Source: Lobosporangium transversale
Lineage: Eukaryota; Mortierellomycota; Mortierellomycetes; Mortierellales; Mortierellaceae
DNA: 64,000 bases
Reading direction: 5' to 3'
Assembly (NCBI RefSeq): GCF_002105155.1
Contig: NW_019029027.1
Location: 1 to 64,000 of the forward strand
The notes below the pieces were generated by a model that had not been told where the DNA came from, did no database searches, and saw only the letters and a list, made by a program, of their open reading frames with translations. Below, in pieces: positions 24,597 through 37,855 of the stretch. Positions within the stretch are counted from its first letter, which is position 1. Each line of letters begins with the position of its first letter. A program made the position numbers and the translations under genes.

Positions 24597-26311
24597 CAAT
24601 GATTGTAATATATGAATCGTTTTATTAAATGAATAGCTGTTAGAGAACTCAAGGACCTATTTTCACAGATGGAGTGGTCAAAGACAAGAGCTGTTGTCCC
24701 TTCAAGCAGACTAGTGGATTTACTGCGTCCTACTACTGCAAGTAGTACGTCAATAAATTCAGTCATTACAGCCTCAGAAGGGCAACCATATGAAATGCAA
24801 GATGTATCAGGTATGTTATACTTAATATCAAGCATCAAGTAAGCCATATTCATATCATTTCGATCACTAACAATAACTATGCTTTATACTAATATTCTGA
24901 ATCAAATCAATATAGAGGCAATGTTACTTCTTATGTCTCGACTTAATGCTGCGTTCGTACCTCTCACGCCGGACAATGGCGGCCCTCCAGTCGATCGCTT
25001 CAATAGGTATGCAAGCTCAAATGACTTATTTGACTTCTTGAACTCAGCTCTCACGAACAGGCATAAAACAATGACGGATTATAACTCCTTAATTGTGTGT
25101 TTTCATTTAGCCTGTTCTATATCAGAGCATTCAAGAAAGGGATGGAAATGGATGATGTCACTGGTGCGACAAAAGAACGACGTATTCCAGAAGATAGTAG
25201 TACACTAATTTTAAATGCAGACGAAGATGTGGCTATGCAAGAACTCATTGACAACTACTTTTATGAGAGCCGAAACGCAGACTCAAGAATATCGTCGCCC
25301 CTCACTTCTATTGATGGTATCGGCGGCGACGCTTCTATTGTGGCTGAGCGTGATATTAGGGTGACAGAACTCCCTCCAATTCTACAGATCTATCTGAACA
25401 GGACCCAATATAATCGAAAGGACAATTCTTCTTACAAATCCTCTGCTACTATTTCTATTCCTAAACGGCTCTATATGGACCAATATTTGGAATCTAATCA
25501 AGAAGAGAACGCAGAGCGGTTCAAGCGGATCAAATTGTGGAAGATGGATAGACTCGAGTCTCGGAGAGCGCTGGAACGCATCCAGATGAAGCGCAAGGTA
25601 AAAAAAAAAAAAAAAAAAAAAAAAGAACTATACTTAGATAATTTTCGCCGAGAGTTAACGAGAATATTACTATTCGCTATTTGTCGTTATTTCAATCAAG
25701 GAGCTTGCGTCAAATAAGCAGACAGATAACGGCCTTATTGATAGGAAATATAATGTTGAGACAATTAATACGGCATCTTCAGTGGATGCACCTGTTGTGG
25801 ATACATATTCAAGTGGCATTGAGGCAGAGTCAAAGGAGTTTCCAGCATTCTGTGATATGACCACTACTGACATTATTGTCTCAGAATCAGACTTAGATGA
25901 AAAAGAAGCTGAACACCTTGGCAAAATCGTTGAGCTGAATGCAAGGCTCGAAGGTGAAGTGGCGGGCATGACTAGAGCTGAATACAAGCTCCATGCAGTT
26001 TTCCATCATGAAGGCGATATCAACTTTGGCCACTATTGGGTTGACATCCTGGATGATCAGTCTCAGCCACCACGATGGTTCAAATACAGTGACGAAAGAG
26101 TGAATGAAGTTGGAATGGTAGGTCATTCATTCAAACCAAGTCTATATAAATATACCACGTATTTATTCTATTTATTCTTTGTTCCGAACTCAAATAGGCC
26201 CAAGAAGACGACATTCTCGACGGAAAGCAAGGGCCTACGGCCTGTTTCTGCGTATATGTACGCTCTGATGCGGATGTTGTTCAAACTGTATGGAGGTCTA
26301 TTTCAACATAA
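22738..26311 (+). CDS. Ubiquitin-specific protease, UBP2-like
   Basis: A cysteine deubiquitinase of the USP/UBP family. The N-terminal part (22738-23262) has a Cys/His-rich region typical of fungal Ubp2 (CCQTCYKQYTIHITHGTKSC, ECCHCGT). The Cys box GLTNIGNTCYVNSLLQYIYT is at about 24290-24350, with the catalytic Cys in GNTCY. The His box YKLHAVFHHEG...FGHYWVDI is at about 25984-26050. The last exon (from about 26199) ends CFCVYVR... with TAA 26309-26311. About nine exons. The introns at 23333-23365, 24564-24596 and 25600-25624 contain T or A runs of 25-33 nt. The closest named family I recognise is yeast Ubp2, which trims K63-linked chains with Rsp5/Rup1, but the assignment rests on motif context only. 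Confidence 0.88.
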
Positions 26312-26578
26312 CTAATAAATATACACCACTTCTCAACCCACTCTCATGAAACTTACGCTTTTTTTTTACGTTTTTATGTTCCTGTAAAAATATAAAAATA
26401 CCGTCCTCGTCATTTGGTTATGAGCAACGATGGATATTCAACTCAATTAATATAAGGATAGAAAATGCTCATGACCAAATTGGACAATACAAAGTCCCAG
26501 CTAGACGCTGCAACTAAAAAATAAAATATACACTCAATTCTATTTTTTTTTTCTTTTCTTTTTTTTTATTAATATACT

Positions 26579-29500
26579 CTAGGCACTTCCAATGCTCCCA
26601 TTTAATGTAAACCACTGGCTCCTGCACTCCACTGCTTCTCGTCTAACCATCCTCTTGCGATCATCAAGCGACTTTTCCAGCTCTTTTAATACATGTGTTT
26701 TGTAAGGCCTGAGCGCAGTGAAGGGCAACGATTTTGGTTGAGCGCCCAAACACTTCAACGCTGCCGTCCTCACTTTCATTGTATTTGCAGGATCCGAAGC
26801 GTTTGTGAGGTCGAGTAACAGTGGCGTCAATGTGGAAAGGTGATCAGCCATAAGATTAGGTGCATCCTTGGTAATGACTTGAAAAGTTTCGATAGTTGAG
26901 GCTTTAAGTTCTGGATCTGGGAAAGACAGCGAGTGCACCAACATTGGTACCAGCTAAAAATAAGGGTAATAAATAAAAACAACGAGCATTAATGAGTTAT
27001 TCACAGATGAAGTTAAGCATAATAATGATTTACTCAGACCAAGACAAAATAAACAAAAAAAAAAAAAAAAGAAAAAAAAAATTACAGGCGGGAGCTCCGT
27101 GAGTAAGACTTGCTTGGGGATATTGCGAAGGACATGCGAGAGTGCGATCAGAAAGTTATGCCGCACTTCATCCGATGAATTCTCGAAGCCTTTAACTAAT
27201 ACTGGGATGCAATAGTTAAAGAAACGTTGTTTATACAGGAGCTATTAAAGAGTTCCCAAAAAAAAAAAAAAAAAAAAAAACAGGTTAAATTTCTTTTTTT
27301 TTTTTTTTTTTTGTATTTTTTTTAACGTGCTTATTCGTACCCTGATGACAGCAAAGGTCTCTTTAGTCAAAACATCATGTTGCTCTCCAATCACCAGATT
27401 GAATCCATCTGCAGCAACCTTCCCAAGACGTGGTATAGAAAATATATTCATCAATTCTCCTCCCATGTCGTATCCGATTGCATTGGTACTCAGGACCATG
27501 GCCTTTGTCACCCAGATATACATGATCAACGCAGCTTCTCTTTCTTCAAACAATGCTTGCTCCTGATGGATCCTAGTATGCAACAATGGGATCAATTGTT
27601 GTACGATGAAAGGTTGAAGAGCATCTCGTTTGTTAAACTTGTTAAGGATTGTTGCGACAGTCTTTGACAATGCCATGCGTTGGATTGGATTTGCAGTTTG
27701 AATAGCTACTTCGACTAGGGATCCTGTAAACTGCTGCAAGTCTTCGACAGGCAAGACAGTCTAGTTGCAAATGTAAAACGTATGCGTTTGTATTTAATAG
27801 TTCAAATATACATAATACAAATATACCAATGGCGCTTGCATACTGACTGAAGGCTTTTACCTGTTGACGACAGCCATCAATAACAGTGGCAAACAAGATA
27901 CTAGTGTTCTGTTGGGAAACCCTTGAATTTGCAAGAAGAGGAGTGAAGGGTACTTGCTGGGCATATTGGGTAGTACTGGGCAGCGCTGAGAGGTCTCCAT
28001 TCATGAAAATGCCGAAAATAGTTTTGACAAAATCGTTTTGGGCACTAAATCATGACATTAAAATATATCAAAATAAAAAATTAGAAGACATTTTTCATTT
28101 TTCTGCTTATCGTACCCTTTAGTTCTTTAGATACCTAGCATCAACTCGAATCATGATAACACGAGTGATTCCTGCAACGACATCCAAGATCTCTGCATTT
28201 TTCATGATGTGATTGCCATCATCAGATGAAACAGTTGGTAAGACACACATGCCAATAAGGTGAGGCACCAACTGATTGAGATACTGAGGAAGGTCAGAGT
28301 GGTCGTTCTCAGCCTTTGCACGTAGTAGAGTTAGGAGAGTTGTGAGTAAGCTTATAGGATATGTAGTGTTTGCACCAGCAAAATCACGCAAGATAAGTTC
28401 AATTTTCTCCAGAATCTGAGGCACAACATCAGCAAATAATGTAGGCTCCTGCCCTATCTTGGTGACAGCGCTCAAAATATACTCTGGGCTCTTTTTCTGA
28501 ATAATTGTATCCACATCCATGTCATTTTGCGACGTTGGAAGCATTTCGAAGAAGGCTGGTAAAGCAATTGATCGAACAACTCCAGGCATGATTGATGCGA
28601 GTGACGCCAGCGACTTCAATGCAGTTTCCTGAAGCTCAGTGTCGGGATCCTCGAGTACTATGCGGACAAAATACTGAACAGCATAGGAAATCTCTGTTTC
28701 TGATAAAAACTCACGGAGCAAAATCATTCCATGAAGACCCTTAACTCCAGCTAGTCTCAAAGCGTTGTATTCGTTGGATGACATGATAGCGCCGGTAAAA
28801 AGCTCAAAGAAACGGTCCTTGAAGGTAAGCAGAGGTGTTACAAAGTCTGTGTCGTGTTCTGATGGTTTTCCTGCGGAACCGTAAAGCACCCTGCTAGCTT
28901 CTAAAAAGTCAAGAAGAACATCCAGAAGTGCTTTTTTTCTTGTTGACTGCTCGCTAGCAGCATATTGAGAGAGAAGGGTTGGAATAGTGGCAAGGGTGAT
29001 GGAAGTGCACGCGGGATCTAAGTCAATGAAGATAAAAAAAATGAGAAGTCGTGTTGATAAATGAAGAGATCATTAAGAAAATGGTTGAAAGGTTCTTGCG
29101 ACCTCTGAGACACTGCTTACCTGAAGCCATAGCACAGGCTTTCAAAATTTTTCCACTGGGCTTAGCAAGTTTAAGCTCTGGCTGCTGAAGCTGAGTCATG
29201 CAATCAGTAATGATGGGCCTTAGGAACTTTTCAACAGGATCGTTCGATCCACCCAAGCTCACTCCCATGGATAACTCAGCTGTAATAACCTGTAATGTGT
29301 TGAGCGCAACCTGCTCAAGCTCATCCCCTGTGGCATGAAAGATCTAATTTTTTAAAAAAAAAAAAAAAAAAAAAAAATAGTGCAATTAGCTGTTATGTTC
29401 AATATTCTGTTGATAAATATAGTAGGTATTGGCTTACCTCGTTTTGTAGTCCACTCCAGAGTTCCTCTGCATATGGTGTAAGCGCAGATGACCCATAAAC

Positions 29501-29898
29501 AGGCGCGCACGCCGCAATTGTCTCCATAGAGTCTTTCTATTGAGATCGGAGGTAAAAAAAGATATGGTTTAGACTTCACAAAGAATGGATCGGGACTGAC
29601 AATCAATATTAACTCATAAAAATAAGAGCAACCTTGTTTATAATTGCTCAGTTCAGCCTGACAGTACCTTCGCACCACCTGAACTGGAAGAAAGCTTTTC
29701 AAGGAGTAATGGCAACGCAAATTTTGCAAAGTATGGGGTGGCTGCGAGGCAATCGCGCAAGCCGATCTTCAAATGCTCCGAAGTAATGCCATATGGATCG
29801 TCAGGAGGGGGTCTGAATGTGATCGGGAAATAGCAAAATGTGACCTCGAACAGATCCTAAGGATGATGGGTTTGCGGTTATTATCCTGGTCAAGCAAA

Positions 29899-29935
<37 letters not shown>

Positions 29936-31136
29936 GAAGGAGGGATGTGGACAAGATGATAGAGAAGGTTATAGCCTCATAAATACTCATTGGTATCATT
30001 AAGCGACAGCAACTGACCTCCACATGCTGAGCAATGTCAAATTCCTGAATAATCTTTTTTATCAGAGTAAATGCTAAGAGCAAATTACGAGGATCCTTCT
30101 CTCCGTCCAAGCATTGAATGAACCCAAACACAAAATCCGAAGACATGGTCTTGAGACCTAAACACGAAAAAAAAAAAAAAAAAAAAAAACAATATTAATA
30201 ACATAACGATGAAGTTCAGTTCAGATTCATCACCAATAGGCGCTTGATCCAAAGTTTTTATTGATACTTACTCTGTGTATGTCGGTTAAGTACAGATTCG
30301 AAAAACAAAAATACGAAGTGTCGCGCTGTCTGTTGATATGTTTGCACGTTGACCAATGCGAGGATACTATACAAAATACCATAAAGAAATAAATTGGGTT
30401 TGCATTAATTCAAATATCCATCTTTTTTCTACGATGCTCAATTCAATAAGTCACATAGGATACCAACGTACGCCTTGGCTGCTTTGATACAGTCGACGCT
30501 TGTGAACTTGTCAAACTTGGATAAGGCGAGTAGACCCTTCAAGAGCTCTGGTACACACGCCTGATCTGTGAGACGATCACAATAAAACTCAACAAGGACA
30601 TTTACTGTTGGAGGATAAAGGAGAATAAATGAAATACGCATTTGTTAAGTAATAGACTTATTTATATCATCAAGACTTCTTTTTTTTCAGGGAAATCATC
30701 CTACCTGCACTGCCAGTGACTTTAGATTGATCAAGGGTTGCAAGCGTTGTAGATAGTAGCGCCGTTGCTATAATAGGAGCCATCGTTGTGATGTCAGCAA
30801 AATATGTCCAATTCGATTAAGCCATAATATTGTGTTAAACTTGTTTTTTACCCTTTGAGCGGACAAAGGCCTCGTCACTTGTGAGATATTCCCCAAGACC
30901 TTGCACAAGGCTGAGTAACTTTGCAGGGTTAGTGCCAACGTCTAGATAAAAATGACAAAACAATTGCGTACATAGAAGAATTATCAGAACTGACAATCAA
31001 TAGCAAAGATACGTGTGTGAGAGTTAGTGCATCTATTTAAATTTTTAGTACCCTTGACAATGTCCTGAATGGCAGCATCGGCCTGCTCCTGTGAATCAGT
31101 CTGAGCAAGAATGTAGGTCGAAATCAACCTGTCCAT
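26579..31136 (-). CDS. MET18: MMS19, cytosolic iron-sulfur targeting HEAT-repeat protein
   Basis: Subunit of the CIA targeting complex that delivers Fe-S clusters to DNA enzymes such as XPD and DNA polymerases. The N-terminal exon reads MDRLISTYILAQTDSQEQ from CAT 31134-31136. A perfect 3' splice signal just upstream (TTAG near 31159) leaves open an extra 5' exon or a leader intron. The conserved block VNVLVEFYCDRLTDQACVPE is at about 30555-30610, matching the MMS19 N-terminal domain. HEAT repeats follow through 27245-30146. The C-terminus (26579-26944) has the hallmark RRMVRREAVECRSQW order, seen here as KRMVRREAVECRSQWF. At least twelve exons are present, and five introns hold homopolymer T/A tracts. 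It is tail-to-tail with the UBP2-like gene. Confidence 0.92.
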
Positions 31137-31348
31137 GTCGTCTGGTTTTGTTCCCAGCTAAGATCCGGTAGAAGAAGGCAAAAGAAGAAGTTCAAAGAAA
31201 AAAACCTCCTCTCGAAATGCAATAATGGTAATGATATCATGTGATGTTATCAGATCTGAAAGCACGCGATGAAATGTGGCTGTTGCAAAAAATAAAAAAG
31301 GCTGTAATTTATTGTCTAGATTGTAGAGACAAATATGGTAGACTTTCT

Positions 31349-33171
31349 TCATGGCGTTGTTTCTGACCTCGGAGCGGCCTCCTGCTCTTGTTGAGTCAAC
31401 GAATCACCATCAACATCATTTTGCACCACTGTTGTCCCCTGTACCGAAACGGGCTTTTCAGACTCAGAGTTGAAACGTAAGGCATTGTCTATTGCGTACT
31501 TCTCAAAATCGAGGTCATTCGTTGTCTGATTATAGAGTTCGTCTTCTACTGGGGCTTCTGCTGCTTCTGTTGAAGACTGAATGTCATGAATGGCATCATT
31601 AGATGATTCCGGGCGATGACTTGCTTGTATAGGCTCTTTAGAGAAGGATGCGGTCGCCTCATCCAAGAACTCTGATGTCATCTCTGCGGTGTCTGTGCTA
31701 ATATGACCTTCAGTGGATGTCTTTTGGGGCTCCTCAGCTGGTGTAATCAACGTTTGCTCCTCAGATGCCTTGTCTGTCTGCTGTGGCTCTTGCTCCTCCA
31801 AAATAGTCGAAGCAGGCTGTGGTTCTGGTTCAGGAGACAATGCTGACGCTGGAACGATTGGCTGGCCTCCATGACCATGTTCTACATCTGAAGAAGCTTC
31901 ATTCGTATTATCCTTCATATTATCCTCCTCTTTTGAGCCTTCCTCCTCCTCCTCCTCTTCCTCCTCCTCCAAAGGATTCCTTGCTTGCTCATGTCGCTCA
32001 TTTTCGTCATTGTTAATGTCATCCTCTTGCTGTTGTTCACCTTCGATGTTTTCGATACCCTTCAGTGAATCTTTGGATGCAGTGATGTCCCAATCCAAGG
32101 AGCTTTCGTTCTTATCGCTAATTCCTCCATCGTGTAGATGCTCATGTCCATGTTCATGCCTAGGATGCTGTTCTTCTTCTAATGATGCATGACTATGTGT
32201 CTCACTTGATTCTTCCTCTTCTTTTTGATACTGAACATTGTCAGCCCTCGGTGCTGTTTCCTTAAGCACTTTCTTCACGTCTTCAAGTTTCTCCTGGGCC
32301 TCATTCAGTTTGTCTGTAATATCATTCTTCACCGCGTCGATCGGGCTATCTACTTGATCCACCAGTTGCTGGGGTATTTCCACAGGCTCGTCAGGCTTGT
32401 CAACATATATTGGTTGTTCTGATGCACTATCTGCATCCTTATTATCATCTTTCTGATAACCAATTTGTTTCTCGTTTATTTGATTTGGCTCCGTGGAAGC
32501 CCCTGCTTTTGGTTTAAAAGGTTTAGGCAAAATGGAGATCACCTAAAGAAAAAGAGAAAAGAAAAAAAAAGTTTGCAAAAGAAAAAGCGGCTTACAACTA
32601 TTTTTGAGCTTGTAAAAAGAAGGTGCATGTACCTGGCCTTTCGCTGAATCTACGTGCTTCTTAGCTGCGGATCTGTATACTGATCCCACTGCAGAGATGG
32701 CTCTTTGAACGACAGGATTGGCCACTTTAAGGTAAATGCGATGGGTCTGACGGGCTACAGGCTTGACGTATTTATCAATATGAGGGCCAAGGTAGGCATT
32801 ATAGTGGGGTGCAACAAAGGGTTTCGCAAGTCCACCAAGACCATTAGTCGCCTTGCAGTAGAGTCCCTTGACGCCTGTTGTTCCTGGTGCACAGTCAAAA
32901 ACCGCAGTGTATCCTAGATATAAAAGACCTCCACGGATCACCCACGTCTTGAGCGTCTTGAGCAAGTTGGGGGTTGAACGTAAAGGCTGTGTCTTTGGTC
33001 ATTATAAGTCAGTGCCGAAAGTAATAAATAAAGGAAAAGAGTGTTCAAATGACAATGAAGCTTCATATGACCCGTTGCAATCACCCTACCTTTCGACCAG
33101 ATACGCTCAGAATAGCGGGACCCTTCTGGCCATGCAACTTTGGTGATGGGGGCGTCTAGTTGATTTGACAT
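31349..33171 (-). CDS. Membrane-anchored protein with long acidic C-terminus, function unknown
   Basis: I do not recognise a named family with certainty. Three exons are read: MSNQLDAPITKVAWPEGSRY from 33171; then LKTLKTWVIRGGLLYLGYTA, a likely N-terminal membrane anchor, followed by proline/tyrosine-spaced segments (APHYNAYLGPHIDKYVKPVA) at about 32640-32990; then a 400-residue Glu/Gln/Asp-rich tail from about 32540 to the stop at 31349-31351. The tail includes an uninterrupted Glu run near 31950 and His-rich spots. The xPHxxxYxxPHxxKY-like spacing recalls proteins anchored in fungal ER or outer-spore-wall (She10-like) membranes, but this is a weak impression. It lies 67 bp downstream of the next minus-strand gene. 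Confidence 0.65.
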
Positions 33172-33238
33172 AGTAGCAAATATTCATCAGAACCTAGTAA
33201 ATATACAACTCTTTCATATCACGACATTTTATATTAAT

Positions 33239-35728
33239 TCAAATTTCACTTACGTCCAGTTTGGCGTCTGAAGCAGGCGTAGATTTGGTAACACTGTTTA
33301 CGCCTGCAACAGTACGCTTCTGCAGTCCGCCCTCACGAAGTCGCACACTGCTCGAGGCTGCCTCAGCTCCTTGAGGCACCATAGATGCCGCCAGAGATGA
33401 CTTGTCAGTCGCTTGAGCTTTGTCGTCTTGCTGTGGGAAAGGTTGTGAGAGCGCAAGCTGGCCTGTTTCACTACTGTACATGAGAGGAGCCTGGGAGGGT
33501 CTCTCCGGTGGACGATAAGGGGTGAAAGGTTTGTTTCCCGGTGGGGGCCGTACACGAGGCCGCAGTTGTGCTGATTGTGGAAAGGCACTATCTGGAGGGG
33601 ATGAAGGGTTATTGGATGGGGGTAGGATACGAGTGGGTCCAACTCCAGCAGTGGCTACGGCCTTTTTAGGTGGGCCACGGGGAGGCCCTGAAGGAGGCCC
33701 ACCTGCAATCGTAGGAGGAGGAGGAGGCCCAGGTCGGTCAGCAGATGTATGAGCAGCGGATGGTTTGGGCGCTGGATTGTCGCCTCCTTCGATGTCGTCT
33801 TCATTAAATGCATCCTTATTTTCGATAGGGGGTGACACATCGGACTCTTCTAATTGTGTAGACGCAACCGGCTGAGAAGGGTGCTGAGAAGACTGTTGGG
33901 GAGGTTGCTGAAGGGGTTGCTGAAGGGGTTGCTGAAGGGTATGTTGAGGTTTGTGTGATTGCTGATTATAATGCTGCTGGGGAAGGCTACCCGTTGTAGG
34001 GCCTGAAGCCTTGATCTCTGTTACTCCTACTGGTCTCTGACCTGGCCTATCTGGCGCCATGTTAAATCTCGATGCAGGAAGGACATAGCTCTGTTGCGAT
34101 TGACCAGCTTCCACTCCGGTAAAATGTTGAGGGTTGGCAGAACGGTTTGGCACAAAGGTATGTTGCTGTTGCGGTGGCGATCTGTCATGCCGTCCGAGCC
34201 CATCATTTAATGGTCTGGGATCTGTGAATACTTGAGGATTCATCGGAGGCAGTTGCCGTGATGCTTGACTTTGAACTGACGGTGGTCGCTGAGTTGGTCG
34301 CTGAGTTGGTCGCTGAGTTGGGTTCGGATTAATAGGAATATGGTTATGCCCTTGGCTGGTAGTTTGTGCCTGTTGAGTATGTTGATGCATTTGATCCAGG
34401 ATAGGTCGTGTGCCAGGGGACTGCTGCTGAAGTTGTTGAGGCTGCTGTAGCTGGGTCTGAAGAGCACTTGTCGGGTCCAAATCGCCAGATTGACTGTCGT
34501 TGAGTGATGACATATCCAAATGCAGCGATTTCTCAGAAGCTGGCTGGTGAGATGAAGCATTTACATGTGGAGTTACCTGAGGGGGACGTGGCCGAAATGA
34601 TGGTTGTTGTTGCTGTATCATAGAAGGCCGCATCGCTGGTGGTTGGTTGCCCTGAGTAGGAGACCCATGACCAGGGAGTAAGGGGCGTGCACCGGACTGA
34701 TGACTATGATGTGCCTGTGTAGACAATGGCCGCATTGCTAGTTGCTGTTGTTGAGACTGCTGTATCCCCACAAGGCTTCCTTGGCTTCCATGGCTCTGTG
34801 AAGAGTTTTGAAGGGGTCTGATCTGTGGTGATCCGATGGCCATACTAGGTGAAGGTGGCGTGAAGCGACTGCCTTGGGTACCAGACCCTCCACTTATCAA
34901 ATTTGAATGTGATCCTGATGGACGAATGTTTGATCCGTTCGGAAGTGTCTGATGGATTTGGGGCGATGTTTGATGCTGTTGATTATGTTGCACTGGAGAC
35001 CGTGCTACCTGCAAAGGTTGGGGCTGTGGAGATCCTGCAACTGGACCTATTGGATTACGACTTCCAGCAACAGCCTGGCTTTGGCCTGGACTTGGCATAG
35101 GTCTTCCTGGATTCACTAACGGAGTAGGTTGTTGACCAGCAGGAGGGAGGTGAGGCCGCAGATGCTGTTGCTGTTGCTGTTGTCGTTGCCCCGAAAAGTT
35201 ACCGGGTGGTCGCACAGGATTGGGTGGAGCTTGATGCAAGTTTTGTTGGCCTGATTGATGAATGGGTCTAATTAAGGGTTGTTGCTGTTGCTGGACCGAT
35301 GCATTTGAATCCTGCTTTTGAAATGGAGACAGGATGGGCGAACGTCCACCGGGAGACCCACCATGTGTAGGAGGCTGAAATTGGTGATTCAGAGATTGTT
35401 GCTGTTGCTGTGGCCTCTGGTTTAAATATGGTGGTCGTGCATGTAAATTCATGCTGCTATTTCCAGGCGAAGGTGGGGGTCGCATTTGGCTCTGGTTCTG
35501 GTTCTGGTTCTGATTGTTAGCTGGCTGTAAAGGAGCGCCATCCCTAGGAAAAGGCGCGCCTATAGTATTAAAGAGAAATAATGGAAATAGCGAAAAGGCC
35601 TTAGATGGGATCTAAAGGGATTGATGGATCATTTTATGTAAAGCGATGCATCCCACAGTGGATGCGTCGCGCCACATTTACGAACAATCAGCTCAAAGTC
35701 CTGATATACCTGCACTGTTAGGGTCCAT
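33239..35728 (-). CDS. Large Pro/Gln-rich low-complexity protein
   Basis: A main exon of about 770 codons (33239-about 35560) is dominated by Gln, Pro, Ser and Asn, with tandem units such as QQPLQQPLQQP (near 33910) and RPTQRPTQRP (near 34300). An NQNQNQNQ stretch is near the start. A short first exon MDPNSA at about 35728 joins in frame across an intron ending TATAG near 35561. The PP-rich C-terminal third (GPPPPPTIAGGPPSGPPRGP) could bind SH3 or profilin. The stop used (33239) follows a GTAAGT that may be a real donor, so a further exon is possible. Function not assigned. Codon repeats suggest recent expansion. Confidence 0.6.
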
Positions 35729-35954
35729 GTCACGTCAATTTTTGGTGCAATGATGCACCGGATAAGGGTAGTGTTTTGAACGTTAGATTGAGCTGAAGTA
35801 AAGAAAAGACCTGTTGATGGAAAATGATGCACATGCAAGAATACGAATAAACACACACAAGGAAATAAAAGTGAAGAAAAAACAGAATGGAACACTTTTA
35901 ATTCCACGATTCCAGCGCGAGCATGCCACGTCACAATATCAAAATTATAAAATC

Positions 35955-37475
35955 TTATCCGAGGACTAGTTGAGGCCTCTGTTGTCGAAAGTAGCGGTAC
36001 CATGGTGTAGGTAACGACCCAGACTCAAACCGTGCTCGCTTCAACTTGGGCCATGCGTCAATCAGCCATCGAATTTCATCTTCGCCTAGCTCTGTCTGAA
36101 GATGTTTGATTCGGAATGATTCCAGGTTACTCAATTTTGCCATCTGAGGCAGACCAGCTTCTAGCTGCAGAATCAAGCTAGCACCACCTATGGCAAGATC
36201 CTGCAGCGCCGCTAGCCGACTCAACTGGCTGAACATCATTGTATGATTTGTCTGGACGGACAAATTTGGGCGAGTCATATTGATACCAATCATGATCAAC
36301 GTTTCCAGCTGTGTGCATACCCATGGCAGCTCAGGTGAGAAAATACCGGCTGAGATGATATCTATTGTTGAAATATCCAAAAAGATCAGTCTAGGACATG
36401 TGCTTAGTAATCGCTGGAGAGCTCGGTCTGTGAATAGAGAGCACCAGGCCAAGTTCAGACTGGTCACTTTTGGGCAATGCGTCGCCAATGCCTCTAAACC
36501 CGTATCATTAATGTTGGTCCCACTTAAATTGACTCGTTCGAGCCCTGGACAAGTGTGGATAAGAGCAACAAGGCTCTCACTACTGATTCCCTTGCAAGAT
36601 TCGAGATTAAGACGAGATAGGTGCTCGTACGTATCCACGATTGGCAGCAAGTCTTCTTTTGATAGTACTGAATGTACATTCCTCGCTAGTGAGAGATCTT
36701 TGATCAGAGGTGCATTGCGTAAAAGGCTTCTTACAAGGTTGCCAGTTGGTGAAGAACGAGTCAAAGCTATGGATGTAATCTGTAATAATGTAGATCCTAA
36801 GCTGTCTAGAGCAATTCCATCGAGGCGAACATCCTCCAATGTCAAATGTTCAAGCAAAGGACAAGATCGGAATATTGTTGCAAGCGACGCTTTGTCAATA
36901 TTAACCATGTTCTTGAGTTCAAGTCGTCTGAGCTCTGTGAGAGCAGCGATATGTGCGAGCGATCGAGTTGTGAGAGTCCTGCAGCTGTAGAGAAATAAGC
37001 GTGAAATCTTGGGAGAACTCTTGAGGATACTCGCCAATTTTTCATCTGTCGCTTGTGTCCAGTTTAGGCGCAATTCTCGTAGGTTGGTACAGTAACACGC
37101 AATTTTGTCGAGGTCCGCGTTGTAGCTCTCGTGCAACTCGATCGTAAGGTGTCCGTATCGCTCAAACTCCGAAATAAAAGAGTCTGTCCAAGTATAATTC
37201 CTCCATTGGACTGAGGTCCAGAGCATACGGACACTAGCACGGTAAAATATCCTTGAGACTAAGATGCAATTATGAAGTGATTGTTTATCAAGATAGGATA
37301 CAATCACAAAAAGAACTTCTTCGATATCCAAAGGAGACTGAGGACCAGCCGTAAAAGTTGTCAAGAGCGACTGGGGTTTGACAAATGAGTCATTGATATT
37401 TGTTGACTCGGATGCCGAAGGACGTTGAGTCTCTGGCGACAGAGAGTTTTTTTTAGAGAATTGAGTGGTTGTCAT
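35955..37475 (-). CDS. F-box and leucine-rich repeat protein
   Basis: A single exon of 506 codons. An F-box-like helix pair is at about residues 50-90 (LDIEEVLFVIVSYLDKQSLH, CILVSRIFYRAS). Regular LRR units of the RNI/AMN1 type follow (LRELRLNWTQATDEKLASIL, HLTLEDVRL, LERVNLSGTNINDTGLEAL, VTSLNLAWCSLFTDRALQRL). Proteins of this layout act as substrate receptors of SCF ubiquitin ligases, a setting related to the CAND1 gene in this window, but no specific substrate can be inferred. Confidence 0.85.
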   Translation of the reverse strand: MTTTQFSKKNSLSPETQRPSASESTNINDSFVKPQSLLTTFTAGPQSPLDIEEVLFVIVSYLDKQSLHNCILVSRIFYRASVRMLWTSVQWRNYTWTDSFISEFERYGHLTIELHESYNADLDKIACYCTNLRELRLNWTQATDEKLASILKSSPKISRLFLYSCRTLTTRSLAHIAALTELRRLELKNMVNIDKASLATIFRSCPLLEHLTLEDVRLDGIALDSLGSTLLQITSIALTRSSPTGNLVRSLLRNAPLIKDLSLARNVHSVLSKEDLLPIVDTYEHLSRLNLESCKGISSESLVALIHTCPGLERVNLSGTNINDTGLEALATHCPKVTSLNLAWCSLFTDRALQRLLSTCPRLIFLDISTIDIISAGIFSPELPWVCTQLETLIMIGINMTRPNLSVQTNHTMMFSQLSRLAALQDLAIGGASLILQLEAGLPQMAKLSNLESFRIKHLQTELGEDEIRWLIDAWPKLKRARFESGSLPTPWYRYFRQQRPQLVLG

Positions 37476-37855
37476 GAGATGAATGAGGAAAGCATGAATG
37501 AGGAAAAGTCTTCATATTTATGTACAGAATGTGGGTAAATGACAATTTGGATAGATCGGATTTTATTTGTCTTTGGTCGCACAGACATCACACACTTCCT
37601 TTCTTGAACCAAAAGCTCTTCCACTAATCAATTCTCAACAGCCACCAGCACTATTGGTACTTCTCTTTTCCTGAATAAAAAACCTGAATCTTGTAAAAAG
37701 AATTGTTATGAACTGCAACCGCAGTCACGCTCTGGGTCACTGTGTGTCCTCGTCATGGGAGCTTTGGATCTACTTCATCACCCCGCTTCGTTCGAACAAG
37801 TGATTCTTTGCTTGATTGGAACCAGTAGTCTGTTTTTTAACAGTCTACGTTGCTG
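37476..37855. other. Intergenic upstream of F-box gene
   Basis: About 380 bp. Presumed F-box gene promoter. No gene, repeat or RNA recognised before the transposon debris begins at about 37.86 kb. Confidence 0.4.

Noticed and set aside
31158-31352. A 64-codon minus frame as the first exon of MMS19.
   Set aside because: Its end is a polypyrimidine tract leading to a TTAG acceptor, so most of it is intron or leader. The start at 31136 was preferred, with the upstream exon left open.
33298-34560. Alternative minus and plus frames inside the Pro/Gln-rich gene.
   Set aside because: They result from low-complexity CAG/CCA repeats being open in several frames. Only the long frame is continuous.
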